A model generated the notes under the pieces. It was given only the letters and a program-made list of their open reading frames with translations, did not search any database and was not told where the DNA came from. Source: Ferrimonas kyonanensis DSM 18153 (GTDB taxonomy: Bacteria; Pseudomonadota; Gammaproteobacteria; Enterobacterales; Shewanellaceae). Taken from it: a stretch of 64,000 bases of DNA. Position numbers and translations under genes: made by a program. Positions 37,083 to 46,051 of the stretch are shown in pieces (position 1 is the stretch's first letter; every line of letters begins with the position of its first letter). The stretch lies in NCBI RefSeq assembly GCF_000425405.1, contig NZ_AUDJ01000001.1, positions 1 through 64,000 on the forward strand, read 5' to 3'.

Positions 37083-38759
37083 TTACGGTTGCTGGATAAA
37101 CTCCATGTCCAGGGTAATGGCAGGATCGGTGATGCCGTCCCAGTCGTTGCGGTGACAAGTCACGCAACTGTAGGGATCGGGGAAACGGTCGGCGGTATGG
37201 GACAGGCCATCGCCGTTGTCGGCCATGTCGCGGTGACCAATCACACTCTGGTGGCACCAGAAGCAACGGCCGTTCATTTCGTGGCCTTTGGGGGCGCCAT
37301 TACTGCCATGGCATTCGGCGCACTCATAAGCCCGCACCCGCTCGAACCGTTCACCGGCGTCATTTTTAGCGTGGATGCCTTCTACGCTGTGGCACTGGCT
37401 GCAGTCGGCCACGCCCCAGCCGAAGTGGCTGTTGGTTAATGGCGCCAGGGCGTTGTTGATGTCTTTCAGGTCTTTAATGCCGTCTGGTATCGGGTTGGTT
37501 GGATCCATATAAAACTGATAGTGCTCCGGCTTGGCGGGCCACTTTTTCTTGCTGCGCGTCTCTCCTTGCTCGGGGTCCAACGTCACCCACAAGTCATACC
37601 AAAACAGGTGTATCTCCTCGGTGGCATGGCGCAGAACCCGGTTGTCGGGCATCACGTGGATCAGGTGACCGCCGAAGAAGGCACAGAACTCCGGTGATTG
37701 ACCCGGGCCACTGCCACACTTGCTGCCGCCGCCGTTGAAGAAGTCGCTGCGGCTCATGGACTCTCCGGCGAACAGTGACCAGGCGGCCAGGGTGTCTTCG
37801 TGTTTGCCGGCAATCTGGGTAACGGCATAGGATTCCACCTCGGCCCAATGATCCCGATCGGGGCCGATGCGCAGGGTTGGCCAATACACCATCTGCAGTT
37901 TGCGCTCGTCGGGGGCAAAGGTGTTGTTGTACTCCGGCGTGGCAGCAATGGTGGCAAACACATCGGCCATGGTTACGGTACCGGGTTGCCACAAGTCGGG
38001 GCGCAGATCGAAGGGCTGAACCTCGACGTTGTCGAAGGTGTAGTCAGGCTGACCCAGATAGGGGGTGCCTCCCCCCTCTGGAAGCGCTCTCATTTTCAGA
38101 TGGATGTAGACCTTGGGCACCACCACTTTACCGGTTTCTGCAAAGTCGGTACGGCTCATTTCGCTGTCTCTGACCTTGGTCAGTTCGCGACTGAAGTCGG
38201 GCGTGTGTAAAAACTGCAGGATGGTGCCGTTTTTTACCAGGAACTGGTCGATGCGGTCGTAGGTGTATTCCACTTCCAGGGCACCAGCTTGGTATTGTTC
38301 CAGCATCGATTCAATGGTGTAGGAGTTGTGGTTAAATTTGAACCACCAGTCGGGCTGGCCGTTGACGGTGAAGTTGACGGTGTCCTGAGCCGTGATGCCG
38401 CCGTCCCAATCCAGATCGATCATGCCTTCATCGGCCAGATAACGCAGAACGTCGAACGCACTGTGCTGACCTTCGGCAAAGATGTCCGGCCGGGTTGTGG
38501 GCAGTGTTATGCGGCTGAGATCCAACAGCCACGGCTGCTCGGAGCCAATTTGTACCCCGATCTTGCCATCCAGTTCGGTGTGTTTGGGTACGCCCACCAG
38601 TTCGATGTTTTTGTGGGGGCGCAGGATGGGGCTGGAGGACTCCGGGGGCTGCGGCACTTCGGGCGTGCTGGCCGAACCGTCGTTGTCGCTGCCACATCCG
38701 GTCAGTGCCAGCGGCAGGATGAGGGCCAGGGCCCGCCACAGCGGGGAGGGGAATGACAT
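37083..38759 (-). CDS. tetraheme c-type cytochrome lipoprotein, novel N-terminal region
   Basis: 558 residues. The signal peptide ends in a lipobox (LALTG-C, about residue 22). Four CxxCH heme sites cluster in the last ~120 residues: CSQCH, CAECH, CFWCH and CVTCH. The preceding ~400 residues contain no heme site and no domain I recognise. They include IHLKMRALPEGGG, FDLRPDLWQPGTVTMADV and EIHLFWYDLWVTLDPE. Likely outer-membrane or periplasmic anchored, with the N-terminal region acting as a binding or catalytic domain feeding a tetraheme wire. A regulatory run follows on the same strand. Confidence 0.82.
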   Translation of the reverse strand: MSFPSPLWRALALILPLALTGCGSDNDGSASTPEVPQPPESSSPILRPHKNIELVGVPKHTELDGKIGVQIGSEQPWLLDLSRITLPTTRPDIFAEGQHSAFDVLRYLADEGMIDLDWDGGITAQDTVNFTVNGQPDWWFKFNHNSYTIESMLEQYQAGALEVEYTYDRIDQFLVKNGTILQFLHTPDFSRELTKVRDSEMSRTDFAETGKVVVPKVYIHLKMRALPEGGGTPYLGQPDYTFDNVEVQPFDLRPDLWQPGTVTMADVFATIAATPEYNNTFAPDERKLQMVYWPTLRIGPDRDHWAEVESYAVTQIAGKHEDTLAAWSLFAGESMSRSDFFNGGGSKCGSGPGQSPEFCAFFGGHLIHVMPDNRVLRHATEEIHLFWYDLWVTLDPEQGETRSKKKWPAKPEHYQFYMDPTNPIPDGIKDLKDINNALAPLTNSHFGWGVADCSQCHSVEGIHAKNDAGERFERVRAYECAECHGSNGAPKGHEMNGRCFWCHQSVIGHRDMADNGDGLSHTADRFPDPYSCVTCHRNDWDGITDPAITLDMEFIQQP

Positions 38760-38973
38760 GGTTGTTATCCTTTGGGTTGTGAAGGACCGTTATGGTGCTT
38801 CTGTCATTCAGTGTCCCTGGCAGTGGTCGGTCGGTCGGCTACGCCTGTCACCTAAAGAGCGTTATTGAGATGGAATCAGCGTAATTGAGCGTGATTGATG
38901 TTCATTTGAGGCCGAAGTTCAGGTGGTTGAGGCGCAGGAAGCCCACAGAGCTATCGAGCCGCCCACCCGGCAT

Positions 38974-39789
38974 TCAGTGGGCGCTGTTGCCGCTGGCCAG
39001 AACCTGCTCGATGGCTTCAACCAACTCGGCGCACTTTTGCGGGTTCAAGGCATCGGCATGGGGATCGGCAAAACGGCCAATGTCGTTGTCAAAATAGCGG
39101 CCACCGGCTCCGGCGAACTCATCGGCCAGGGCGGCACGGCACAGGATGTCGGCACCGATGCTCAGGTCGCCACCGTCAACGCCGTAGGCGTCCTTCACCA
39201 TTTTACTGCCCAGCATCGACGCCGGATTGACGGCGACCACCATCGGCCCCTGATGTTGCAGAGCCTGGCCCAGTTGACGGCTCCACATGGTGAGCGCCAG
39301 TTTGCTTTGCGCGTAGGCGGCGCTGGCAGACAGCGGTGTGCCTTGGGTCAGGGCGCTCAGGTCCACCGGTGCCTGAGCGGCCGACGACAGGTTCACCACC
39401 CGGCCGGTTTTACCCAGCAAGGGGCGCAGCCGCTGGGTCAGCCGGTAGGGTGCTAAGGTATTCACCGCAAACCGGATGTCGAAGCCGTCCGCAGTGAGCC
39501 GGGTGGGAACGTCGTACACTCCGGCATTGTTAATCAGCACATCCAGGTGCTCCAACTGCTGAACCAGCCGAGTGGCAAAGGCGTCCACGTCCGCCAGGGA
39601 GGACAGATCTGCAATCATGCCTTCGACCGCGTTTCCGCCACACAGTGGTGCCAGTTGCTGCTGAACCCGCTGCAGTTTTTGCAAGCTGCGGCCATGGAGT
39701 ATGACTCGATGCCCCATTTGGAGCAGTTGCTTGGCGGTCTCCAGGCCAATGCCGTCGGTGGAGCCGGTAATGAGAATGGTCTTGGTCAT
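38974..39789 (-). CDS. short-chain dehydrogenase/reductase
   Basis: A 271-residue SDR with cofactor motif TGSTDGIG (residues ~8-15), NNAGVYD and catalytic Ser..Tyr-x3-Lys (NLSSAAQ; AAYAQSKLAL). The length and C-terminal part suggest a retinol dehydrogenase/WW-oxidoreductase-like SDR. The substrate is unknown. ATG at 39789 is preferred over TTG at 39822. It stands alone between a cytochrome gene upstream and a lipoprotein gene. Confidence 0.88.
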   Translation of the reverse strand: MTKTILITGSTDGIGLETAKQLLQMGHRVILHGRSLQKLQRVQQQLAPLCGGNAVEGMIADLSSLADVDAFATRLVQQLEHLDVLINNAGVYDVPTRLTADGFDIRFAVNTLAPYRLTQRLRPLLGKTGRVVNLSSAAQAPVDLSALTQGTPLSASAAYAQSKLALTMWSRQLGQALQHQGPMVVAVNPASMLGSKMVKDAYGVDGGDLSIGADILCRAALADEFAGAGGRYFDNDIGRFADPHADALNPQKCAELVEAIEQVLASGNSAH

Positions 39790-39922
39790 GGCTGTGCGCT
39801 TCAACGGATGGGATGTGAACAAAAGCGTAGCAATGGGCGATGGGGTTTGAAAACCGGCCTCAGATTGAAACAGTCTCCCGGTTGGTTTGATAATGCTTTG
39901 GCCCTGCGGCGATGCCGATAAC

Positions 39923-39948
39923 GCAAAAAGCCGCCCGAAGGCGGCTTT
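39923..39948 (-). terminator. rho-independent terminator after the CC0125-like lipoprotein gene
   Basis: On the minus strand, AAAGCCGCC / GGCGGCTTT with a TTCG loop is followed by TTTGCG. Lies six bases past the lipoprotein stop. Confidence 0.85.
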
Positions 39949-39954
39949 GCGGTG

Positions 39955-40413
39955 TCAGTCAGTGACCTTGACGTGGGCAAGGATGTAGTCGGTATCGTAC
40001 ACCCGCGAGGCCGACGCCTCTGGCTTACTGGTGAAACCGGTTACCTCAACCACGACCGAGGTCTCTTTGTTGATGGCGGAACTGCCCCACAGCAGATCGT
40101 GGCTGCCATCGACGCCGACGCCAAACTGGCCGACGGAATCGCGGTCCGTCTGTTCACTGGTAAAGGTGAAGTAGGGGTAGCCCGCTTGTTGGCACAGCTC
40201 TGCCGATTTGCGCATTACGTACTTCCTGGCCAGGGCCCGGTCGGTGTTGGTGTTGCCAACAAAGCTGATCTGCCAGCCGTCCGGCGCAATCTGCACGGTT
40301 TCAAATCCTTCGCCGAAGGACCAGAAGTTCTTCTCGGTATCGTAAGGGGTGGCACAGGCGGCCAGCATCAGCGCCAGTCCCGCACACACGCACGCATTTC
40401 TGATCGATTTCAT
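39955..40413 (-). CDS. CC0125/CC1285-like lipoprotein
   Basis: 152 residues with a lipoprotein signal (MKSIRNACVCAGLALMLAAC, lipobox LAA-C). The mature part has the pattern WQISFVGNTNTDRALARKYVMRKSAELCQQAGYPYF, typical of the small CC0125-type lipoprotein family (key part FVGNTNTDRALARKYVMR). Function unknown. It lies 22 bases after the OmpV-like gene on the same strand and may be co-transcribed with it. Confidence 0.75.
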   Translation of the reverse strand: MKSIRNACVCAGLALMLAACATPYDTEKNFWSFGEGFETVQIAPDGWQISFVGNTNTDRALARKYVMRKSAELCQQAGYPYFTFTSEQTDRDSVGQFGVGVDGSHDLLWGSSAINKETSVVVEVTGFTSKPEASASRVYDTDYILAHVKVTD

Positions 40414-40435
40414 GGTTGAGGTCCTGTGGTGTTGA

Positions 40436-41212
40436 TTAGAAGCTGTAGTTCACGCCCAGGCTGGTGGCCCACTGGTTGTTGCTGTTTACCAGTGGCGAGT
40501 CGCCCATGTTGGAGCCCAGACGGGAATAGCCGGTGGACTGGGTGATGTCCAAGTGCTTGGTCACCGGAATCACCAGTGCGTAACCAACGTTGTAACTAAA
40601 GGCGCCGCTGCTCTGGTAGGCCGGGCGATGCACCTTGGCTTCTGAGCGGGATACGCCAGTGTAGTAGTTGACGTAGTCTTTGCTGAAGTAGTGCACTCCG
40701 GCGTAGGGAACGAAATCCGCAAAGCCCAGGTTCATTGGGTGGTAGTAAGTCAGGTCGGCCTGGTAGCCCTTGTAGACGCCGGTGACGTCGTGTTGGAATT
40801 TGCTGGACAGTGTGCCCTGGCCCAGGTGCAGGTCGGCGTTCAGGCCCAGGTCACCACTGATGTCGCGATCTTTCATGCCGGACAGAATGTCGGCATCGTC
40901 CGAATCGAAGCCAGGATTGGCGACCAAAAAGGCGCTGAAGTTGACTGCGCTGTCGTTGTCGCCGAAAAAACGGTAGTTGATGCCGGCCAGGTCGGCGTTG
41001 AAGTCTTCACCGTGGTAACCGCCGTTGAGGTAGGCACCGGTCTGATGATCCTGCCCCTTGTAGAACTTGCTGCCGGTGATGACGCCGGCGCCGGCAAAGT
41101 ACTGGCCCTGGTGGCTGTAGACATTACCGTTACGAATGTAGGTGTTGCCGGCGTCTGCGAACGCGTGGCTGGACAGCAGGGCGGCGGAGATAACGAAGCA
41201 CAGTTTTTTCAT
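40436..41212 (-). CDS. MipA/OmpV-family outer membrane protein (copy 1)
   Basis: 258 residues: signal peptide MKKLCFVISAALLSSHAFA, then alternating amphipathic strands and a terminal aromatic residue (SLGVNYSF), as in beta-barrels. The pattern GAGVITGSKFYKGQDHQTGAYLNGGY and GYALVIPVTKHLDI fits the MipA/OmpV scaffold or porin-like family. It is divergent from a second family member across 211 bases, near two two-component systems. Confidence 0.8.
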   Translation of the reverse strand: MKKLCFVISAALLSSHAFADAGNTYIRNGNVYSHQGQYFAGAGVITGSKFYKGQDHQTGAYLNGGYHGEDFNADLAGINYRFFGDNDSAVNFSAFLVANPGFDSDDADILSGMKDRDISGDLGLNADLHLGQGTLSSKFQHDVTGVYKGYQADLTYYHPMNLGFADFVPYAGVHYFSKDYVNYYTGVSRSEAKVHRPAYQSSGAFSYNVGYALVIPVTKHLDITQSTGYSRLGSNMGDSPLVNSNNQWATSLGVNYSF

Positions 41213-41423
41213 CTTTTTGATCCTTTAACGTCTGTCGAATGACTGTGGGGCTACTATATTCCGCTCGTGGATGGGACTCTGTATCTGAATGTATCCTGGA
41301 GGAAGTTGGGCTTGGCACGGGCGGCGATTAGGATAGAGGCAGGCAACGGTTACGCCAATGACTGGAGTTTGGTGGTGGCTAACGGAATTGCCGGCAAATT
41401 TCGGTACTATGTAGCGCAACGCG

Positions 41424-42296
41424 ATGATGAATAAAGTGAAAACAATGAAGGTGCGTCAATTCGGTCCCTGGCTGTGGTTGCTGGCCTGTCTGCCTGGCAT
41501 GGCGACGGCCTCGGACATTGCCAGCAGTGTCTCCTCCGGTGTCGATAATCGCTTCGCCGATGGCGGTTATTTTGAGCTGGGCGGCAGTGTGTTCTCGGTG
41601 AATAAAGTGGATGTCAGGCAGACCGACTACGAGCCGGTGCAGGCATCGTTGCTGATCAGCGGCACCTATCAGTACAAAGGGCTGTTTGTGGAGATGATCC
41701 ATCAGTCTCAGGATGGCATTAATCTGGGGGTCAATTTCTGGAACTCGGAAAACTGGTCACTGGATCTGTTGGTGGCCAACCTGCAAAGCTCCTGGGCCCG
41801 CCCGGAGGGGATTGACCCTTCTGAACTGGATGAAGCCGGCCGTAATGCCTACCTGATGTCGGAAGAGTCGCTCTACATTGGCGCCGGCTTTCGAGCCACC
41901 CGTTACTGGGGCGATCATTACGTGTTTCAGTACCGGTTGATGGCCGATTATTACGACGACCAGGGGGTGCTCAGTACCGCCCGTCTGGGCAAATCCTGGC
42001 AGGTGCGCAACTGGAACTTCCATATGCTCGGCAGCATCGAGTATGTCTCGTCTAAGCTGAACCGCCACCTGTTTGGGGTCAAGGCCAACGAGGCCACCGA
42101 GCTGTTTCCGGAGTACACGCCGGACGACTCTTTTAACTATGGGGTCGAGCTGGGCGTGGCCTACCCGCTGAGCGAAAACTGCGTATTCCGGGCCATGTAT
42201 CGCCTCAATATGCTGTCGGACGAAGTGACCAACAGCCCCTTTAACCGGGCGGATCACGTGTCGTTTTTCAACGCGTCCGTCAGCTATGTGTTTTAG
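41424..42296 (+). CDS. MipA/OmpV-family outer membrane protein (copy 2)
   Basis: About 290 residues with a signal peptide (WLWLLACLPGMATAS) and beta-barrel-like C terminus ending in SVSYVF. The region GGYFELGGSVFSVNKVD.. and the YRLMADYYD block suit MipA/OmpV. The start is uncertain among ATG 41424, 41427 and 41445; none has a strong ribosome site. It heads an apparent plus-strand unit: this gene, DUF3019, response regulator and kinase, with 2-9-base gaps or a 4-base overlap. Confidence 0.8.
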   Translation: MMNKVKTMKVRQFGPWLWLLACLPGMATASDIASSVSSGVDNRFADGGYFELGGSVFSVNKVDVRQTDYEPVQASLLISGTYQYKGLFVEMIHQSQDGINLGVNFWNSENWSLDLLVANLQSSWARPEGIDPSELDEAGRNAYLMSEESLYIGAGFRATRYWGDHYVFQYRLMADYYDDQGVLSTARLGKSWQVRNWNFHMLGSIEYVSSKLNRHLFGVKANEATELFPEYTPDDSFNYGVELGVAYPLSENCVFRAMYRLNMLSDEVTNSPFNRADHVSFFNASVSYVF

Positions 42297-42305
42297 GGGG
42301 GCGGC

Positions 42306-42695
42306 ATGAACAGACTCAGTCAATGTGTCGGTGTGGTCCTGCTGGGGCTGCCGCTGACGGCCTGGAGCCTGGACGAGTCGGTGGCCTTTACCGCCACCCC
42401 GGAACGTTGCATTGCCCTGCACAAAGGGCAGACGTGCTACCAGGAGGTGCAGTTCCGCTGGCAGACTCCGGACAGCGGTCAGTATTGCCTGGTGCTAAAT
42501 CGCAACCGTCGACAACTGACGTGCTGGAACGGCAACGCCATGCAGCAATATCAGTACAATTTTGAGGGTGAGAAGACCACCACCTTCAGCCTGATCCGCG
42601 ACGATGAAGCGCGGCCTCTGGCGGAGGTGAAAGTGGTGGTAACCTGGGTGTATAAGGCTCCGAAACAGAGCCGGTCTGGCTGGAGGTTATTCTGA
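42306..42695 (+). CDS. DUF3019-family secreted protein
   Basis: 129 residues with a signal peptide (VGVVLLGLPLTAWS). Three Cys-rich spots (RCIALHKGQTCYQ, QYCLVLN, LTCWNG) suggest disulphides. The pattern matches the DUF3019 family often found beside MipA-like porins and OmpR-type systems in Shewanella-like genomes. Function unknown; a periplasmic partner or sensor accessory is an inference. Confidence 0.78.
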   Translation: MNRLSQCVGVVLLGLPLTAWSLDESVAFTATPERCIALHKGQTCYQEVQFRWQTPDSGQYCLVLNRNRRQLTCWNGNAMQQYQYNFEGEKTTTFSLIRDDEARPLAEVKVVVTWVYKAPKQSRSGWRLF

Positions 42696-42697
42696 GT

Positions 42698-43402
42698 ATG
42701 TCGATCGCCAAACAGATACTGGTGGTGGAAGATGATGCCTCGCTGGCGGAGTGGATCAGCGATTATCTGCTGGACCACGGCTACGGGGTGACCGTGGCCA
42801 GCCAGGGGGATTACGCCTTGGAGATGATCGCCGAGGAGTTGCCGGACCTGGTGCTGCTGGATGTGATGATGCCGGTAAAAAATGGCTTCGATGTCTGCCA
42901 GGAGGCGCGGGCGTTTTATTCCGGCCCGATTCTGTTTATGACCGCCTGCAGCGAAGAAGGGGATGAGATTCAGGGATTGGAAGTCGGTGCCGATGACTAT
43001 CTGACCAAGCCTATTCGCCCCCAGGTGCTGCTGGCCCGAATCAAGGCGCTGCTGCGCCGCGCCAGTGATGAAGAGGTTAAACAGCAACTGGTGTTCGGCG
43101 CCCTGGTGCTCAATGCCACCGCCAAGTCGGTGACCATCGATCATCAGCCCATCGGCCTCAATGCCAATGAGTTCGACGTGCTGTGGCAGTTGGCGCTGAA
43201 GGCCGGCACCATCGTCAGCCGGGTCGAGCTGGTGTCGCAGCTGCGGGGCATCGAGTACGATGGCCTGGATCGCTCGGTGGACATTCGCATCTCCCGTCTG
43301 CGTAAAAAACTGCAGGAGGGCCCTAGCCAGCCCTACAGGGTGAAAACCGTTCGAGGCAAGGGCTACCTGTTTTGCCGGGATGACAGCGAGCCCGCTCAAT
43401 GA
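42698..43402 (+). CDS. OmpR-family response regulator (RstA-like)
   Basis: 234 residues: receiver domain with VVEDD, Asp in LLDVMMPVKNG, Thr in MTACSEEG and Lys in LTKPIRP. A winged helix (IGLNANEFDVLWQLAL.. LRGIEYDGLDRSVDIRISRLRKKL) follows. Gene overlaps its kinase by four bases. The regulator at 46044-46724 has nearly the same blocks (CQxARxFY, LRGIxYDGxDRSVDxRIS), so the two systems are paralogues. Confidence 0.9.
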   Translation: MSIAKQILVVEDDASLAEWISDYLLDHGYGVTVASQGDYALEMIAEELPDLVLLDVMMPVKNGFDVCQEARAFYSGPILFMTACSEEGDEIQGLEVGADDYLTKPIRPQVLLARIKALLRRASDEEVKQQLVFGALVLNATAKSVTIDHQPIGLNANEFDVLWQLALKAGTIVSRVELVSQLRGIEYDGLDRSVDIRISRLRKKLQEGPSQPYRVKTVRGKGYLFCRDDSEPAQ

Positions 43403-44703
43403 GAAAGCTGATTGTGTCGCTGGTGCTGGTGGTGCTGGCGTCCATTGCCGGCTTGGGCTGGTCCATCAGTGAGTTTGCCGCTTTGCAGACTCAGCAGGAT
43501 GACACGCCGGGGGTGGCCAGTCGCATCGCGGCACTGAAGCTGGTGGGGGAGTCGCTGGCGCTGAGCCTGGACAACGACGAGGCCAGTAGCGACCCCTTTA
43601 TCGACAACTGGAACCGACGCAATGCCGAACAGCTGTCGTTGGTGACCGAAGACCAGTTTGGGTTACCGGCGCCGTTGCGGCAGCAGTTTGATGCCGGCGA
43701 ACCGCTGCTGCTGGAGTCCGACGAAGGGATCTCTTTGCACTACCGGTTGCCGGAGACCGGCCAGGTACTCAACATCACGACCGCCCTGATTACTCCTGCC
43801 GATCCGCCCCTGAGTCTGAATGAGCTGTACACCATGGTGTTTTACGGCGGGGTGGTGTTGATTCTGTTGGTGTGGGTATCGCCGCTGATTCGGCGGCTGT
43901 TGAACCTCAGCCGGGTGACCCAGGCCTTTGGCATGGGGCAGATGGAGCAGCGCATCGATATCAGCAGCACCTCCTACATCCGTTCCATCGAGACCGAGTT
44001 TAACCGCATGGCCGATCGCATTCAGCAGCTGCTGGATGACAACAAATTGCTGAGTCGGGCGGTGTCTCATGATCTGAAAACCCCCATCGCCCGGTTGAGA
44101 TTTGGCATCGAGGCGCTGGAGGAGACCCGCAGCGACACGCTGCGGGTCAAGTATTTCCAACGACTGAACCGGGATCTGGATGCCATGGAGGAGTTGGTGG
44201 CGACGCTGCTCAGTTATGCTCGGCTGGATCAGGCCAACATTCAGCCGGATTGGCACTCCATCGAGCTCAACGACTGGTTGCAGGAGCGACTGGATGCCAC
44301 GGCGGACTCGCAGCATTTGGTGACCTTCAGCCCGGCACCGACGCCGGTGACGGTTCGCAGTGACCCCAAATACCTGTCGATGCAGGTCAATAACTTGCTG
44401 AGTAATGCCAGACGTTTTGGTCGTTCAAACATCGAGGTGGTGTTGGAACAGACCGATGGCGGTGTGTGGATTCACATCGATGACGATGGCCAGGGCATTG
44501 ATGAGCAAGAAGCGAAAGAGGTGATCAAACCCTTCGTCCGTGGCCAGCACAGTCGGGGCAACGCCGGCCATGGCATGGGGCTGGCGATTGTCGACCGTAT
44601 CGGCCAGTGGATGGGGGCGACGCTGCACATCGGTCGCTCGCCCAAGTTGGGCGGCGCCCGAATGTCGCTGTGCATCGCCAGCGCTCAGGGCGACCGCCGA
44701 TGA
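43399..44703 (+). CDS. sensor histidine kinase (RstB-like)
   Basis: 434 residues: N-terminal transmembrane helix (LIVSLVLVVLASIAGLGW), periplasmic domain, second helix (FYGGVVLILLVWVSPLI, about 148-165) and a HAMP region. The H-box AVSHDLKTPIARLRFGIE has His224. The ATPase has NNLLSNARRFG and GHGMGLAIVDR. Partner of the regulator immediately upstream. Its end is four bases from the convergent kinase gene. Confidence 0.9.
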   Translation: MRKLIVSLVLVVLASIAGLGWSISEFAALQTQQDDTPGVASRIAALKLVGESLALSLDNDEASSDPFIDNWNRRNAEQLSLVTEDQFGLPAPLRQQFDAGEPLLLESDEGISLHYRLPETGQVLNITTALITPADPPLSLNELYTMVFYGGVVLILLVWVSPLIRRLLNLSRVTQAFGMGQMEQRIDISSTSYIRSIETEFNRMADRIQQLLDDNKLLSRAVSHDLKTPIARLRFGIEALEETRSDTLRVKYFQRLNRDLDAMEELVATLLSYARLDQANIQPDWHSIELNDWLQERLDATADSQHLVTFSPAPTPVTVRSDPKYLSMQVNNLLSNARRFGRSNIEVVLEQTDGGVWIHIDDDGQGIDEQEAKEVIKPFVRGQHSRGNAGHGMGLAIVDRIGQWMGATLHIGRSPKLGGARMSLCIASAQGDRR

Positions 44704-44707
44704 GGCG

Positions 44708-46051
44708 TTAGCGAGCAGCGCTGATGGGAATGAACACGGTAAATTTGGCTCCGCCCAAGGGGCTGTCACTGACCTGAATCTTGGCCCCCATTCGATTGGC
44801 GGCCGCCTGGGCGATGGCCAGGCCTAACCCCAACCCGCCGGTGGCCTGATTGCGGCTGGCATCCAGGCGGGAAAAGGGCAGGAAGATCAGCTCATGGTCT
44901 TCGGCACTGATGCCCTGACCGTCTTCTTCAACCGCGATTTGAATGCCGTCCGGCATTGCCTCTGCGGTGACCTGAACCTGACTGTGGCCATAGCGCTGGG
45001 CATTGCTGACCAGGTTGTCGAACAGCAGCCGAAAGCAGCTGCCGTCAACGGCGTACTGTGGCAACGGTTTCACAAAGCAGCGCAGCGGCAGGGCGTCGAG
45101 TTTTTTGAACCAGGCCAGGCGCTGCTCCAGTAGCTGAGACAGGTCCTGAAGTTGTTGTTCTGGCTGGCGGTCGAGGGAGTGCAGCCTGACTAAGGTCAGC
45201 ACCTGGTTGGTGAGCTGATCCATGTCTTCGACGTAGGCATCGATGTTGTCCAGCAGGGCGATTTGATCGGCGTTGGAGCACTGTTTGCGCAGCAAGCCGT
45301 TGGCCAGTTGAATGCGGCTGAGCGGGGTGCGCAGTTCGTGGGGGACCGCCTGGGCAAACACGCGGCTTTCATGAACCGAGGTGCTGATGGCGGACGCCAT
45401 GGTGTTAAAGCTGTTGGCCAATTGCCGAACCGGTTCGGCGTCCGGCACCTCTGCCCGGGCATCCAGTTGGCCCTGACCGAAGCGCTGTTGGGTGTCGGTG
45501 AGGGCCTGGATCTGAGTCTGTAGCTGCCGTGCTGGCACGTACAGGGCGGCGCCCATGGCCAAAATGGCCATCAGGAACAACAGGTAGGGGAAGAACTCTT
45601 CGGGATCGTCCTCCCAGGCGGCTTCCAGATCGGCGGGCATGCCTGAGGCGCCCAGATGATCGATCAGCAGCAACCGGCCCTCGCTGCCTTCCATGCTGAA
45701 ACTGGCAAGCAGGTCGTCATTGTCGCGAAAGCGGTAGACATCGGCCAGGTCAAACTTAGCCACCAGGTCGCACTCAGTGCAGGGCGGCATCGGAACCACC
45801 TGCCAGCGAACTTCAAACGGGAAATTCCACAAATCCAGGGCATCAAAGAACTCGGCCGGCGGCAGTGGCTGTAGGCGCCAGCTGTTGTACAGAAACGAAT
45901 AGGCGGCGTGGGTATCGGCGTAGAAGTCTTTGGTGTCGCTGTCGTCCAACACCAGCGAGGCAAAGTTCAGGGTCAGCACGATGCTGCCCACCAGAGCCAG
46001 GATCATGCTGAGGTACAGGCGGGTGAACAGCGGTGGAATCAGTTTAGTCAT
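44708..46051 (-). CDS. sensor histidine kinase (RstB-like), convergent paralogue
   Basis: 447 residues: helices at about 12-32 and 166-185 flank a periplasmic region with a Cys pair (PPCTEC). HAMP and H-box follow; the H-box reads AVPHELRTPLSRIQ with His238 preceded by Pro instead of the usual Ser/Ala. N-box NLVSNAQRYG and G-box GLGLGLAIAQ are intact. Its start overlaps the stop of its regulator gene by eight bases. Arranged tail to tail with the 42698-44703 system. Confidence 0.88.
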   Translation of the reverse strand: MTKLIPPLFTRLYLSMILALVGSIVLTLNFASLVLDDSDTKDFYADTHAAYSFLYNSWRLQPLPPAEFFDALDLWNFPFEVRWQVVPMPPCTECDLVAKFDLADVYRFRDNDDLLASFSMEGSEGRLLLIDHLGASGMPADLEAAWEDDPEEFFPYLLFLMAILAMGAALYVPARQLQTQIQALTDTQQRFGQGQLDARAEVPDAEPVRQLANSFNTMASAISTSVHESRVFAQAVPHELRTPLSRIQLANGLLRKQCSNADQIALLDNIDAYVEDMDQLTNQVLTLVRLHSLDRQPEQQLQDLSQLLEQRLAWFKKLDALPLRCFVKPLPQYAVDGSCFRLLFDNLVSNAQRYGHSQVQVTAEAMPDGIQIAVEEDGQGISAEDHELIFLPFSRLDASRNQATGGLGLGLAIAQAAANRMGAKIQVSDSPLGGAKFTVFIPISAAR

